DNA of 64,000 nucleotides. It comes from Anaerolineae bacterium (lineage in GTDB: Bacteria > Chloroflexota > Anaerolineae > Anaerolineales > Anaerolineaceae). Both the position numbers and the translations under genes were made by a program. The stretch's first letter is position 1. Each line of letters opens with the position of its first letter. This document shows, in pieces, positions 17,468-25,272 of the stretch. The stretch covers positions 496,001 to 560,000 of the forward strand of contig JABUFD010000003.1 of the NCBI GenBank assembly GCA_013314735.1. Reading direction: 5' to 3'. Under the pieces are notes generated by a model. The model worked only from the letters and a program-made list of their open reading frames with translations, made no database searches and was not told the DNA's origin.

Positions 17468-17788
17468 CTACCCCCACACCCGGCGTTTGTTGATCTCCTC
17501 CTTGCGGCGGAAGGCATCTTCCAGGTCGATCGCATACTTGTTGGCGATGGAACAGACAAAGATGAAAATATCCACCAGTTCTTCATCGATCCCGCCCACC
17601 TTCGCGCTGGCATGGTCAAGCTTGATCCCCTCCACCTTGCGTACCGCTTTGAACAATTCGCCGGCTTCCTCCCCCAACATCAGGCATTTCATCAGCACGG
17701 TCTGGTCGATGAAACCGCGCTCCACTTCCAGTTCGCGCACATAGCGCTGCAGGGCGGCAAGGTCGGGGTGTTCAGGCAGGTTCGGCAT
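17468..17788 (-). CDS. MazG-like nucleotide pyrophosphohydrolase
   Basis: 106 residues from the ATG at 17788 (AGGA upstream); longer upstream extension rejected because it lacks family similarity. All-alpha NTP-PPase with the metal-binding EExxE and ExxD helices: GEEAGELFKAVRK and DEELVDIFIFVCSIANKYAIDLEDAF. Enzymes of this group hydrolyse non-canonical or excess (d)NTPs to monophosphate and pyrophosphate. Divergent from the ureohydrolase gene with a 94-base gap that should hold both promoters. Confidence 0.85.
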   Translation of the reverse strand: MPNLPEHPDLAALQRYVRELEVERGFIDQTVLMKCLMLGEEAGELFKAVRKVEGIKLDHASAKVGGIDEELVDIFIFVCSIANKYAIDLEDAFRRKEEINKRRVWG

Positions 17789-17882
17789 ACGTTTTTCCTT
17801 TGACTCCTCAATGAGGCCGCCCGTCCGGGGCGGCGGCATGGTATCATGGCATGAAATCATTCTACCCCAAAAGGAAGCATCC

Positions 17883-18707
17883 ATGACCGACACCCCCCGC
17901 CAACCGATCGCCATTCTTGGCGTCCCCTTTGATGAAAAATCCAGCTACCTGCGTGGAGCGGCACAGGCCCCCGCCGCCATCCGGGAAGCATTTCACTGCC
18001 CATCTTCCAACTATTTTTCCGAACTCGGGGTGGATTTCCAACAGCACCCGGATATCCTGCATGCCGGCGATATCCCCCTGCACGGAGATACCCTCGCCCA
18101 ATTCGAGCAGATCACGAATGCGATCAAAGCCCGCATTACCGCCGGGCAGCGTGTACTGGCGTTGGGCGGCGACCATTCCATCACCTACCCGCTGGTGCGC
18201 GCGGCCGCCGGTCATTACGCCAACCTGACGATCCTTCATTTTGATGCCCACGGCGATCTCTATGATCGGCTGGACGGCGACCCGCTCTCACATGCCTGTC
18301 CTTTCGCGCGCATCATGGAAGCCGGGCTGGCACAGCGCCTGGTGCAGGTCGGGATCCGCACCCTCAACGCCCATCAGCGCGAACAGGTAACCCGTTTCGG
18401 GGTGGAATGCATCGAAATGAAGGATTTCCAGCCCCGCCGCCTGCCCGATCTCAGCGGGGAGGTTTACCTCAGTTTTGACATGGATGCCCTCGACCCCGCT
18501 TTCGCGCCGGGCGTGTCGCACTACGAACCCGGCGGACTGACCACGCGTGAAGCGATTGACCTGATCCACAGCCTGGCGGCGATGCCGATCCACCTCATCG
18601 GCGCCGACCTGGTGGAACTCAATCCCGTTCGCGACAGCCACGGCATGACCGCGATGACCGCCGCCAAATTGATGAAGGAAATTGCCTCGGTGATGTATTG
18701 CCGATAA
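17883..18707 (+). CDS. Agmatinase/arginase-family ureohydrolase
   Basis: 274 residues; AAAAGGAAG precedes the ATG. All binuclear manganese ligands are present: GGDHS (D97, H98), DAHGD (D121-D125) and SFDMDALDPAFAPG (D199, D201). Such enzymes release urea from agmatine, arginine, guanidinobutyrate or similar guanidino compounds, or hydrolyse formimidoylglutamate. The family is certain; the substrate is not, although the size and SFDMDALDP region favour an agmatinase-like enzyme. No polyamine biosynthesis partner lies nearby. Confidence 0.88.
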   Translation: MTDTPRQPIAILGVPFDEKSSYLRGAAQAPAAIREAFHCPSSNYFSELGVDFQQHPDILHAGDIPLHGDTLAQFEQITNAIKARITAGQRVLALGGDHSITYPLVRAAAGHYANLTILHFDAHGDLYDRLDGDPLSHACPFARIMEAGLAQRLVQVGIRTLNAHQREQVTRFGVECIEMKDFQPRRLPDLSGEVYLSFDMDALDPAFAPGVSHYEPGGLTTREAIDLIHSLAAMPIHLIGADLVELNPVRDSHGMTAMTAAKLMKEIASVMYCR

Positions 18708-18732
18708 TGTGGGTTATTTTCTTAAATGATAC

Positions 18733-19266
18733 TTACGGATGCGAAAACCGCTGCCAGGCAGTGTAACTACCGTGCCGCTGCGGGGAAAAAACGGGAACAT
18801 CCTCGACCGGGCAGATACACACAGGACCTTCGTCGCCTTCCTTCAGGCTGCCGCCGACCGCTTCGGCCTCAAACAGAATATACACTGTCGGCCCAGGAAA
18901 ATCCGGGTACGCCACATATGACCACCCCAGCGATTGCACAATCATTACCTGCAAACCGGTTTCTTCGAGAACCTCGCGCACGGCGGCTTCTTCCGGCGCT
19001 TCGCCGTATTCTACAATCCCTCCCGGCAAACCCGGTCCCAGCCCATCGGGTGGATAAAGAAGCACCACCCCGCCTTCGGCTTTGACCACCGAGATCACAC
19101 AGACACAATCCGAAACCAGCTGGATCCAGCCGCAGGCCGGGCAATGAATGCGCGGGATGGCATCAATGACCGGAGATCGCTTCAGGGCAGCCGTACACAT
19201 GGGACAATATTGAAACCGGTGTGCGGCAATCACCTGATCCGAATACGGCAGGTGAATTTCTTTCAT
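18733..19266 (-). CDS. Nudix hydrolase with N-terminal zinc ribbon
   Basis: 177 residues from the ATG at 19266 (GGAGG upstream). Residues about 20-48 hold two CxxC pairs (CPMC ... CPAC), a zinc ribbon as in NudC-type enzymes. The Nudix box is complete: GGIVEYGEAPEEAAVREVLEETGL. The enzyme hydrolyses a nucleoside diphosphate linked to another group; by domain layout NADH, ADP-ribose or nucleotide-sugar substrates are possible. Convergent with the ureohydrolase gene, 25 bases apart. Confidence 0.88.
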   Translation of the reverse strand: MKEIHLPYSDQVIAAHRFQYCPMCTAALKRSPVIDAIPRIHCPACGWIQLVSDCVCVISVVKAEGGVVLLYPPDGLGPGLPGGIVEYGEAPEEAAVREVLEETGLQVMIVQSLGWSYVAYPDFPGPTVYILFEAEAVGGSLKEGDEGPVCICPVEDVPVFSPQRHGSYTAWQRFSHP

Positions 19267-19377
19267 GGTTCCTCCAGTATGAAATGACCGATCATGTATC
19301 ACTCATGATTGTACATCCAACCGGGATTTTTCACAGGCCCAGCGCCGATGGGACAGGGTAAGGAAGCGGATTCCGGT

Positions 19378-20184
19378 TCACCGGCACGGCTCCCATTCCG
19401 CGCCAAGTTCCAGGCTTTTGCGCAGGGAGCGCAATCCCATCGCCTGCGCCTGCAGGCAGAATTCTTCCGGCGCCAGATCATACTCGATCTGGAACACCGC
19501 CTTCCCGGCATCCACAAAGGGCTGGTAGGCTTCACATTCACCATAATCAAAACATTGCTCGTTCACCGCGAAATCAAACTCATCCACCAGTGCCGGAATC
19601 TGGTCCAGGTCATTCTTCAACCCGATTCCCAGGCCGCGGCTGTGGGCTTCTGCCGCCAGCCAGCGGTTGAATGCCAGCTGGTCAGCCGCGCTGAGATCAA
19701 ATCCACTGGCGTTCTGATAGGCATTGACATTATCGGGATCGACTGCATCGCAGCCCTTTTCAGCCGCCAGGTCCAACCGCTCCCGGATGATCGGTGCCAG
19801 CAGATCGATCTGCCGGATATCGAGCCAGCGCTCACCCGGCCAGCCCTGCAATTTGCGTCCCAGGGTTTCGGCGGGGAATGCCGCCGCATCCGGCCGCCAG
19901 TCTTCCCGGCTGCCCGCGCTGAAATAACAAATGATGTGATACCTCTGCCCATGCAGGGCTGCGATCTCCTCCGCTGTGGTATCGAACAGGTCCAGGTTCA
20001 GCACCTCCACCGCCGGGAAACCATCGAACTCCCCGCTGTACTGGATCTGCCATGAGGCATCCGGCGGCGGCACCCGCCAATCGGCAGCCGGGGTGGGCAG
20101 CTGGAATTCGGATGGTACCAGCGCTTCCGGTGCGCAGGCGGAAATAAAAACCAGGAACAACAGGAGCGCCCAATGATTCTTCAT
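19378..20184 (-). CDS. GH114-like endo-alpha-1,4-polygalactosaminidase lipoprotein
   Basis: 268 residues from the ATG at 20184. Signal peptide with lipobox FISA-C17. The barrel shows the GH114 pattern: WQIQYSGEFD, VEVLNLDLFDTTAEEIAALH, RYHIICYFSAGSREDWRPDA, GWPGERWLDIR, CDAVDPDNVNAY and GIGLKNDLDQIPALVDEFDFAVNEQCFDYGEC. Family members cleave partially deacetylated galactosaminogalactan-type polymers or act in spherulin-like wall turnover. Active on the outer face of the membrane. The start codon has only a weak ribosome binding site. Confidence 0.8.
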   Translation of the reverse strand: MKNHWALLLFLVFISACAPEALVPSEFQLPTPAADWRVPPPDASWQIQYSGEFDGFPAVEVLNLDLFDTTAEEIAALHGQRYHIICYFSAGSREDWRPDAAAFPAETLGRKLQGWPGERWLDIRQIDLLAPIIRERLDLAAEKGCDAVDPDNVNAYQNASGFDLSAADQLAFNRWLAAEAHSRGLGIGLKNDLDQIPALVDEFDFAVNEQCFDYGECEAYQPFVDAGKAVFQIEYDLAPEEFCLQAQAMGLRSLRKSLELGAEWEPCR

Positions 20185-20290
20185 GTCACCACTGTAACTG
20201 AAACCACGGGAGAATTCAAACGATATGGGTTGTTTACCAGTGCTTTCCTTTTTCGTTCCGCACAGCCTTTTTAAACCCACCATCGCCATC

Positions 20291-20354
20291 CCATCCCGGA
20301 GGAGGGTACCGGCGCTTCTGATACTCGTGACGTCACCCCCCTCCTCCGGGATGG
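20291..20354. repeat. Inverted repeat with perfect 16-bp arms
   Basis: CCATCCCGGAGGAGGG (20291-20306) is repeated in inverse as CCCTCCTCCGGGATGG (20339-20354) around a 32-base loop. No T-run follows. It lies between the GH114 gene's upstream region and the end of the methyltransferase gene. The flank GGATGGAGGTTC resembles the inverse of GAACCTCCATCCCGGA at about 47381-47396, so it may belong to a dispersed repeat family. Confidence 0.65.
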
Positions 20355-20422
20355 AGGTTCGCAAGTTCACCCGTAGAAATGATCAACGTTAATAACTGCC
20401 GTCTGAATCCATGATAAATGGA

Positions 20423-21157
20423 TTAAATTTTCTCCACCACCCAGAAATGCGACAATCCCAGCACGCGCAGCGGGGTGCGTTCCAATGCCTGCAGGATACC
20501 CCGCAGCGCCTTCCCCAGCCCGCCAAAACGCCCGATGATATTGTCATATGCGCCAAAGATCACGGTTTGCCGCACCACCCTCACCGGCAGGCCGCTGAAC
20601 AGATGGGCCAGATCGCGGCGGCTGTATACGCGCACGTGCGGCGCCAGCTGGTCGCGCCAGCGGCGCGGCAGGTAATTAATGAACAACTTGTTGCCAAAGT
20701 GGTAAACGCCGTTGCGATAGATGCCGTGGGTTTCAAACGGGTAGCCGCGGTTGGGCACAAACAGCACCAGTCGCCCGCCGGGTTTCAGCACGCGCACAAT
20801 CTCCTGTGCCGCCATGCGGTCATCATCAACATGCTCCAGCACCTCGTGGCTCAATACCAGGTCAAATGTGTTTCCCGGCAGGGGCAGTGCTTCACCCACC
20901 CCCAGCAGGGCGCTTCCCAGGCCGGCATTGGCCTCGCGCACCCGGTCCAATTCCACATCCAGCCCCACGGCCAGCGCGGCTTCCTGCGCCAGGTGGTGCA
21001 GGTACTGCCCCACTCCGCAGCCATCCTCGAACACCCTGCCGTGGATGCGCTCGCCAGCAGCGTCACGGATCATCGCATAACGGCGTTCCTGTCCGGCCCG
21101 CCACACAAACGAAGGATTACCGCGTTCAGCGGCTTTTTCCATGCCCGCCTCAGGCAT
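20423..21157 (-). CDS. Class I SAM-dependent methyltransferase
   Basis: 244 residues from the ATG at 21157, which overlaps the stop of the upstream histidine kinase gene by 8 bases; GAGGAG lies ten bases before it. Motif I is FEDGCGVGQYLHHLA, motif II region FDLVLSHEVLEHVDDD, and LKPGGRLVLFVPNRGYPFETHG follows, as in Methyltransf_11/UbiE-like enzymes. C-terminal half includes YSRRDLAHLFSGLPVRVV typical of lipid or glycan-modifying members. Co-expression with the kinase is expected; substrate unknown. Confidence 0.85.
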   Translation of the reverse strand: MPEAGMEKAAERGNPSFVWRAGQERRYAMIRDAAGERIHGRVFEDGCGVGQYLHHLAQEAALAVGLDVELDRVREANAGLGSALLGVGEALPLPGNTFDLVLSHEVLEHVDDDRMAAQEIVRVLKPGGRLVLFVPNRGYPFETHGIYRNGVYHFGNKLFINYLPRRWRDQLAPHVRVYSRRDLAHLFSGLPVRVVRQTVIFGAYDNIIGRFGGLGKALRGILQALERTPLRVLGLSHFWVVEKI

Positions 21158-22853
21158 CCTGTGCGCGCTCCTCGGTGTTGAGGATTGGCACCCAGGCCAG
21201 GATGGTGGTGCCGCTGCTGCGAGCCGAGGTGATCTCCACCTCGCCCCCGGCATTATTGGCGCGCGTCTGCATATTGGAAAGGCCGTGTCCCAGAGTGAAA
21301 CGGGCATCATTGACCGTGAAACCGCGCCCGTCATCATGGATCTCCATCAGCACCCGGTCGGGAGTTTTCCACACATTCAGGCCCACATGCGTGGCGCGGG
21401 CGTGCTTGGCCACATTTGCCAATGCCTCCTGGCAGATGTGGAACATCGCCACCGCCTGGCTTTGGGTCAGTTCCGGTGTACCTTCCTGCGGCCCCTGGTA
21501 ATTCACATTCACCAAAGCATTGACACGGAATTCATTCACCAGGCGCATGATACCGCTGGTGAGGTCCTCTTCGTGCAGTTTGCGCGGACGCAGGTCCAGG
21601 ATATAGAGGCGGATATCGCGGATAGTCGAATTCAAGTCGCGGATCGCCTGGTCTATCACTTCGCGCCCTTTCTGGGGGTCATCGCGCATGATCATGCGGG
21701 TATGCTCCAGCGTCAACCCCACGGCATAAATGGACTGGATCACACCGTCGTGCAGGTCCATCCCAATCCGTTCGCGCTCCTCCAGCACCGCCAGGCGCTG
21801 GCGCGATTCGATCAGGCGCTGGTTTTCCAGCACCACCCCCAGCCAGGCGCTGATCGCCTGCAAAAAGTCATCTTCCTTCTGATCCAGCGGCTGCAGCTGG
21901 CAGGTGCCCACCACCAGCACGCCAAACACGTCATTCTGCCCGGCCAGCGGGAAACAGCTGACCTCGAACTGGCAGGTCTGGCCGTCTTCATGGACCTGGT
22001 GTTTACAAAAATGGCAGTCCGGCAGTACATCGTACTGGGGCTTGCCAGTGCGCGCCGTTTTCCCCACCGGGCCGTCACCATAGCGGATGAATTTCTGCCC
22101 GAACAGGATTTCTTCACTGTCGCCCACATGGAACAGCAGCCGCAATAGCCAACCCTCCTCCTGGCGCAGATAGACTTCACCCACATCAATGTGCAGGTAG
22201 GTCAGTAAATGCGCCAGCAGTTTTCCGAGGGTGTCTTCGATATCGGAAAAATCCGACATGGTGGTGGCGAGTTTGGTCAGCAGCGAGAGGCTCTCGTTGC
22301 GCTGGCGCAGCAGCTGGTCATGCCGCGCCACTTCCTTGCTCAGGCGGGTATTGGCTATCCCGATCGCGGCATAGGTGGCGAGGATTTCCAGCAAGCGCTG
22401 GTCATCCATGCTAAAATGCCCGCCGCCTTCCCGGCCCAGCAGGTAAATACCGCCCTGCAATTCGCTGCCGCGGAACAGCGGCAGGCCCAGGAACGGTGTC
22501 GGCAGGTCAAAGAACGCATGGGTCAGGGGGCAATCCGCCTGTTGGCGGATGTCATCAATCCGCAGCGGATGGGCCGATTCGATCAGCGTTTCCAGTTCAG
22601 TCATGTAGGTGCAGGCGGGGGTTTGCAGCGGCCGGCAGTGCGGCTGGCGCTCGGTAACGCAATTGACCAGGCCGTTATTAAATTCGTGTACACCCACCAG
22701 CGCGTAACTGGCGCCAATCTGCTGGCAGGCAAAATCAGCGATCTGCCGTAAGAGCCGGTCAAGGTCATTCTCCTGCATCATCTGGGTGCTGACTTCATGC
22801 AGCACCGAGAGCTGGGTTTCCAACAGGGAAAGTTGATGGATCATCTCGCTCAT
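21150..22853 (-). CDS. GAF-domain sensor histidine kinase, NarX type (HisKA_3)
   Basis: 567 residues from the ATG at 22853; an upstream GTG at 22892 is possible, but a TACAAT box (22864-22869) lies between them. Two GAF domains (about residues 18-175 and 195-350), a HisKA_3 dimerisation domain with ERERIGMDLHDGVIQSIYAV (phospho-acceptor H368) and a HATPase with IHDDGRGF. The second GAF has a Cys-rich stretch, CHFCKHQ ... CQF, that could bind metal or sense redox state. No membrane segment, so cytosolic. No response regulator gene is adjacent; the downstream gene is a methyltransferase. Confidence 0.9.
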   Translation of the reverse strand: MSEMIHQLSLLETQLSVLHEVSTQMMQENDLDRLLRQIADFACQQIGASYALVGVHEFNNGLVNCVTERQPHCRPLQTPACTYMTELETLIESAHPLRIDDIRQQADCPLTHAFFDLPTPFLGLPLFRGSELQGGIYLLGREGGGHFSMDDQRLLEILATYAAIGIANTRLSKEVARHDQLLRQRNESLSLLTKLATTMSDFSDIEDTLGKLLAHLLTYLHIDVGEVYLRQEEGWLLRLLFHVGDSEEILFGQKFIRYGDGPVGKTARTGKPQYDVLPDCHFCKHQVHEDGQTCQFEVSCFPLAGQNDVFGVLVVGTCQLQPLDQKEDDFLQAISAWLGVVLENQRLIESRQRLAVLEERERIGMDLHDGVIQSIYAVGLTLEHTRMIMRDDPQKGREVIDQAIRDLNSTIRDIRLYILDLRPRKLHEEDLTSGIMRLVNEFRVNALVNVNYQGPQEGTPELTQSQAVAMFHICQEALANVAKHARATHVGLNVWKTPDRVLMEIHDDGRGFTVNDARFTLGHGLSNMQTRANNAGGEVEITSARSSGTTILAWVPILNTEERAQDA

Positions 22854-22863
22854 CTTGGGTTGA

Positions 22864-22869
22864 ATTGTA
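22864..22869 (-). promoter_or_regulatory. Candidate -10 box (TACAAT) of the GAF histidine kinase
   Basis: On the minus strand TACAAT is followed by ten bases and ATG (22853). Transcription would begin a few bases before the start codon, giving a nearly leaderless mRNA. Confidence 0.35.
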
Positions 22870-23021
22870 CCCGATTCCCCCCCCGCTGACAACGAAGCGC
22901 CACTGGCGGCAGAAGAGCCAGCGGTACACGATGATCTCGATAATTTTTTATACTTTCTTCTTACAAATTTGGGTTATGATTACAATAGACTACAAGATGA
23001 ACCGATAGCGAAGAGGTATCC

Positions 23022-23417
23022 ATGCAAAACCAGGCAATTCAACAATTCAACGGCCAACAGTTTGTTAATATCGAAACTTACCGCAAAAGCGGTTTGGGGG
23101 TGCGTACACCGGTATGGTTTTACCAGGACGGCAATACCCTGTTTTTTACCACCGAAGCCAGTTCCGGCAAGGTCAAGCGCATCCGCGCCAATGCCGCCGT
23201 GAAGGCCGCACCGTGTAAAGTCAACGGTGAAGTGATCGGTGAGTGGGTGCCGGCACGGGCAGAATTGTTGGACCAGGCTGGGTATCAGCAAGTCAGCCGC
23301 CTGTTCCGCAAAAAGTACGGCCTGCAGAAGGTTTTTTTTGATGTGATTGGCAAACTGCGCAAGCGCGAAATGACAGCCCTGGCAGTGTATCTGTCACCGG
23401 AGCAGGAGGCGCAATGA
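23022..23417 (+). CDS. PPOX-class F420-dependent oxidoreductase-like protein, copy 1
   Basis: 131 residues, GAGG nine bases before the ATG. Split-barrel flavin/deazaflavin fold with the family pattern RKSGLGVRTPVWFYQDGNTLFFTTEASSGKVKRIRANAAVKAAPCKVNGEV. Homologues bind F420 or FMN and reduce small substrates, or act in coenzyme handling. It overlaps the start of a second, related gene by four bases (ATGA), so both are one operon. Cofactor inferred from family. Confidence 0.85.
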   Translation: MQNQAIQQFNGQQFVNIETYRKSGLGVRTPVWFYQDGNTLFFTTEASSGKVKRIRANAAVKAAPCKVNGEVIGEWVPARAELLDQAGYQQVSRLFRKKYGLQKVFFDVIGKLRKREMTALAVYLSPEQEAQ

Positions 23418-23797
23418 ACGCCGGCAGCGCGTTTGACGGACAGGCATATTTGAACCTGGAAACCCGCAGAGCCAGCGGCGAGCCGGTTTGCACGCCGTTG
23501 TGGTTTGTGCAGGATGGCGAAGTGTTTTACTTCCGCACCCTCGGTACTTCCGGCAAGGTGAAGCGTATGCGCGCCAACCCGCGGGTACGCATTGCCCCCT
23601 GCCGGGTGGATGGCGCCCTGCTGGGCGATTGGCATGCAGCGGAATGGATCGCCCTGGAGAATGGGCTGGAAGCCGAACTGCTGGCACGCTACAACGAAAA
23701 ATACGCGGCCGATATCGCCGCCATCACCAGCCGAGAGATGAACAACAAGCTGCGCGCCAACCAGGGCTACGCGGTGCGCCTGCTGCCGGAGGAATGA
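23414..23797 (+). CDS. PPOX-class F420-dependent oxidoreductase-like protein, copy 2
   Basis: 127 residues. Paralogue of the preceding gene with the same order of motifs (RRASGEPVCTPLWFVQDGEVFYFRTLGTSGKVKRMRANPRVRIAPCRVDG) but clearly diverged. ATGA overlap with copy 1 points to translational coupling and perhaps a heterodimer (inference). Its stop codon directly abuts the stop codon of the convergent YibE/F gene. Confidence 0.85.
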   Translation: MNAGSAFDGQAYLNLETRRASGEPVCTPLWFVQDGEVFYFRTLGTSGKVKRMRANPRVRIAPCRVDGALLGDWHAAEWIALENGLEAELLARYNEKYAADIAAITSREMNNKLRANQGYAVRLLPEE

Positions 23798-25024
23798 TCA
23801 ATGCGCATGGTCATTACCATGGGTATGCCCATGACCGTTGTCTTCCACCAGCGGCCCCAGCACACGGCATAATTTCTGGATGCGCTCCGGGCTGTCCACC
23901 GCCCAGCACGCCATCAGGTTCGTAATTGGCACTGCTGCGAACAAACCCAGCGTTCCCACCAGCGAACGCACAATTTCCTCCGCGATGTAATTGATGTTGA
24001 TCAGCAGCAGGTAATCCGGGTTATTGAGCGAGAACAGCAGGAACATCATCAACGAAGCCCCCAGGTAAGCCAGCACCAGGGTATTGACCGTGGCGGCAAT
24101 ATGATCGCGCCCGATGCGGAAGGCCGCGCGGAAACGCTGCTGGAAGCTCATCGCCGGGTTGGCCAGGTGCAACTCAATCACCGCTGAAGCCTGCCCCACC
24201 ACCAGGTCATCCAGCACACCCAGCGCGCCGATGATCACGCTGGCAATCAACAGGTTCTGTACATTCAGGTTGCCATTCTGCTGTACCAGGAACATCGCGT
24301 TTTCATCACCGAAACCGTTCAGCGCGGCGTAATTGACAAACACCACCGACAGCACCCCGGTCAGCGCCATGGCGATGATGATTGCCGCCAGCGCGATCTG
24401 CGTTTTCAATGTCCAACCGTACACCAGGTACTGGGTCACTGCCAGGAAGATGAAGGACCCCGCAATACTGATCAGGATCGGGTCCGCCCCGGCCAGGATG
24501 CGCGGAATAATGAAATAAAAAATCACAATGACGCTCACACCCATGCTGACCAGGCTTTGCACCCCCTTCCAGCCGCTGACGAGAATGCTGACCGCCACGA
24601 AAATGCCAAACAGCACCAGCAGCGGGGTGGTGCGCACATAATCAATAAAATACGCCTGGAAGGTACCATCCGGCAGCTCCCCCACGGTGATCAAAATTCG
24701 GTCACCTGCCTTCAGCCGGAAACCCTCCGGCAGGATCTGGTAGCGCCCGTGGTCAACCTGGAGCTGGATATCCCTGTAGCGGCCTTCGAGGATGCGCACC
24801 TGTGCCACCTGGTATTCCTGTTCCAGGCTGCCCAGCTGTACTGTACCTTGTTCCACAATTTCCATCACTTCAGCGCGCACGGTATCGGAAGCGTAGCCGA
24901 TGGCGTCCGTCTCCGCTGCGGGATCTGCCCGCAGTGCCCGCACCAACAGGAATCCGCCCATTGCCAGGATAATCGCCAGGGTGATCACAACGTTCATCCG
25001 AATTTTTACCGTTTTGTGTTTCAT
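23798..25024 (-). CDS. YibE/F-family integral membrane protein
   Basis: 408 residues from the ATG at 25024 (AGGTG upstream). One N-terminal membrane segment, an extracytoplasmic region of about 90 residues (EYQVAQVRILEGRYRDIQLQ, LKAGDRILITVGELPDG), then about seven membrane segments with the family motif LGVLDDLVVGQASAVIEL and RIGRDHIAATVNTLVLAYLGAS. The C-terminus is His-rich (GHGHTHGNDHAH), which could bind metal. Function of the family is not established; transport has been proposed. Confidence 0.88.
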   Translation of the reverse strand: MKHKTVKIRMNVVITLAIILAMGGFLLVRALRADPAAETDAIGYASDTVRAEVMEIVEQGTVQLGSLEQEYQVAQVRILEGRYRDIQLQVDHGRYQILPEGFRLKAGDRILITVGELPDGTFQAYFIDYVRTTPLLVLFGIFVAVSILVSGWKGVQSLVSMGVSVIVIFYFIIPRILAGADPILISIAGSFIFLAVTQYLVYGWTLKTQIALAAIIIAMALTGVLSVVFVNYAALNGFGDENAMFLVQQNGNLNVQNLLIASVIIGALGVLDDLVVGQASAVIELHLANPAMSFQQRFRAAFRIGRDHIAATVNTLVLAYLGASLMMFLLFSLNNPDYLLLININYIAEEIVRSLVGTLGLFAAVPITNLMACWAVDSPERIQKLCRVLGPLVEDNGHGHTHGNDHAH

Positions 25025-25272
25025 GTCTATCACCTGCCGCCGCAGCCTTTCTGGTGCCATGCCTGCGCCCATCATATCACGAATCGCGGTGCGTTTCACG
25101 CCGAAAGCCCTGTATCCCGCCGGCCAGTCTGACGCCGTCCCTGCGAAATGAAATTCCTCTCATGGAAAAAGTTTTCATTTGCCAGCCGGAAGGATGGTAT
25201 TTTTTATCATTTTCCCGTATATTAAAAGCATCCATTCAGAAAGTGGATCAGAAAAAAGAAAAAGGTGAAATG

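Noticed and set aside
25100-25272. Possible cobalamin riboswitch before the corrinoid-type methyltransferase gene
   Set aside because: The conserved B12-box and core elements of the riboswitch are not recognisable.
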